Of a stretch of 64,000 nucleotides of DNA, positions 63,164 through 64,000 are shown in pieces. Under the pieces are notes generated by a model. That model made no database searches. It saw only the letters and a program-made list of their open reading frames with translations, and was not told the origin of the DNA. Both the position numbers and the translations under genes were made by a program. This DNA comes from Rhynchopus euleeides (taxonomy: Eukaryota; Euglenozoa; Diplonemea; Diplonemida; Diplonemidae), in NCBI GenBank assembly GCA_963210315.1, contig OY723293.1, forward strand, positions 1,736,001 to 1,800,000, written 5' to 3'. How positions within the stretch are numbered: position 1 is the stretch's first letter; each line of letters begins with the position of its first letter.

Positions 63164-64000
63164 TGTCCTATGCCGAGATGTCACACGCCGTGCCTCCTCC
63201 CCCGAATGAGGGGGGAAAGAAATACGCTGTTTTCCGGGACTAGACTCATGGGGTGCCAAGGCAGCTTTTTCGCAGGGTGAAGTTGGGACAAAGGCTTATG
63301 GCAGTCACCCACCCCACCCTGGGAGGGGGGGGGCGCGCATAACCTGCACTGAATCTTCCCCCCGGAGGTCCGGCATTATTTTTTTTTTCACGGGGGCATG
63401 GCTGAAGTTTAGGCGTGGTTTCGCAGAGGATGTGGAGGAGGGGTCAATCAGACCTGGATCGTGCCACCCCCCAGACCAGAACCGGGTCGGGAGCTCACGC
63501 CGAGGGCTGGCTGATCTATCTGCGCGTGTCGTGAGCTGGGCTGCTTGCGTGGTGGCTGCACCGCCTGCTACCCGCTCTACATGGGTCTTTTTGATCACAA
63601 GGAACCACTGTCTTCACTGCAGGAATTTTCAATCAACCCCCCTTGGGATTGCGACTGGCAAAAGAAAAACGCCCCAGAGGGTTGTGCCTGAAGACTTTGA
63701 GTATCGGTTCTTTTCCAACGGGGAGGTATTTATTTTCCCCTTTCTTGTGGCAAGGAGAAGGAAAAGGCTTGCCTGGGAGCAACACAAGAGAAAAAAGACC
63801 CCGATTTTTACGTCAAAAATCAGAACAAGGGGGGGCCGGCCCTCCCGCCTCACCCCCCCCTCCCCCTTGGGAGGGGGGTTGTCAAAAACAAGGCGGGGTT
63901 GACAGCCAGCGGTTGAACCACATATAGCACTTCAATCACCATTCGTCCTCTCCCCTCTTCCCCCCACCCCCTCCCCCGTCGTCTGCTTTTCTTTAAAACG
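63164..64000. other. Right edge of window, no gene recognised
   Basis: Short ORFs without domains; G and T runs. Nothing further supported. Confidence 0.5.

Overview
The window reads as nuclear DNA of a free-living protist, not of a bacterium or virus. Six recognisable or plausible host genes (UGA, UAG stops; high GC at third positions; no obvious introns in the conserved ones) are spread over 64 kb. The rest is low-complexity C/G/T tracts and a dense set of mobile elements. A diplonemid-like (euglenozoan) source would fit the near absence of introns and the pyrimidine-rich tracts upstream of genes, but nothing here proves it; a haptophyte or another protist is not excluded.

Host genes, all on the + strand: a 5'-truncated membrane protein (2-1105); a protein with a ubiquitin-like N-terminus and ankyrin repeats (2560-4089); ribose-phosphate pyrophosphokinase (5050-6138); a DUF4116-repeat protein with a similar N-terminus, interrupted by about 0.9 kb (10722-13820); a secreted protein with three PA14 domains and a galactose-oxidase/glyoxal-oxidase-type copper radical oxidase domain that keeps all its active-site residues (14556-17666); and a glutamine-rich protein with two RRMs (49501-50472). 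A Pro/Ala-rich ORF beside a 200-N assembly gap (18700-19144) is doubtful.

Mobile elements dominate 17.7-47.6 kb. (1) Three DNA elements (A 21024-23963, B 45253-47599, C 33400-36634) share CACGG termini and two related proteins: a small ORF1, and an ORF2 with a conserved core. ORF2 ends in three C2H2 fingers in A and C. Each element carries its own unrelated palindromic subterminal repeat. The layout resembles CACTA/Spm elements, but I do not recognise the ORF2 core, and this is my main candidate for an undescribed transposon group. (2) A LINE (about 38.4-45.06 kb) has ORF1 ending in UGA-CGG. An in-frame ORF2 follows, with no AUG before its endonuclease and with a 2A-like motif (GDIEQNPGP) 25 codons past the stop. 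This suggests stop-codon readthrough coupled to 2A separation. (3) Several elements are flanked by TA: 30835-32363 and 32366-33252 share a TA at their junction, 19901-21021 is a truncated relative of the first, and a 0.33 kb foldback element is present three times. (4) A non-autonomous element with a 15-bp TIR and 9-bp target duplications is present in two whole copies and one truncated copy. (5) A roughly 110-bp MITE is present twice. A 41-bp minisatellite fills 24.6-26.6 kb.

From 50.5 kb to the end there is no gene I can support; that region is pyrimidine-rich, microsatellite-rich DNA with element copies.
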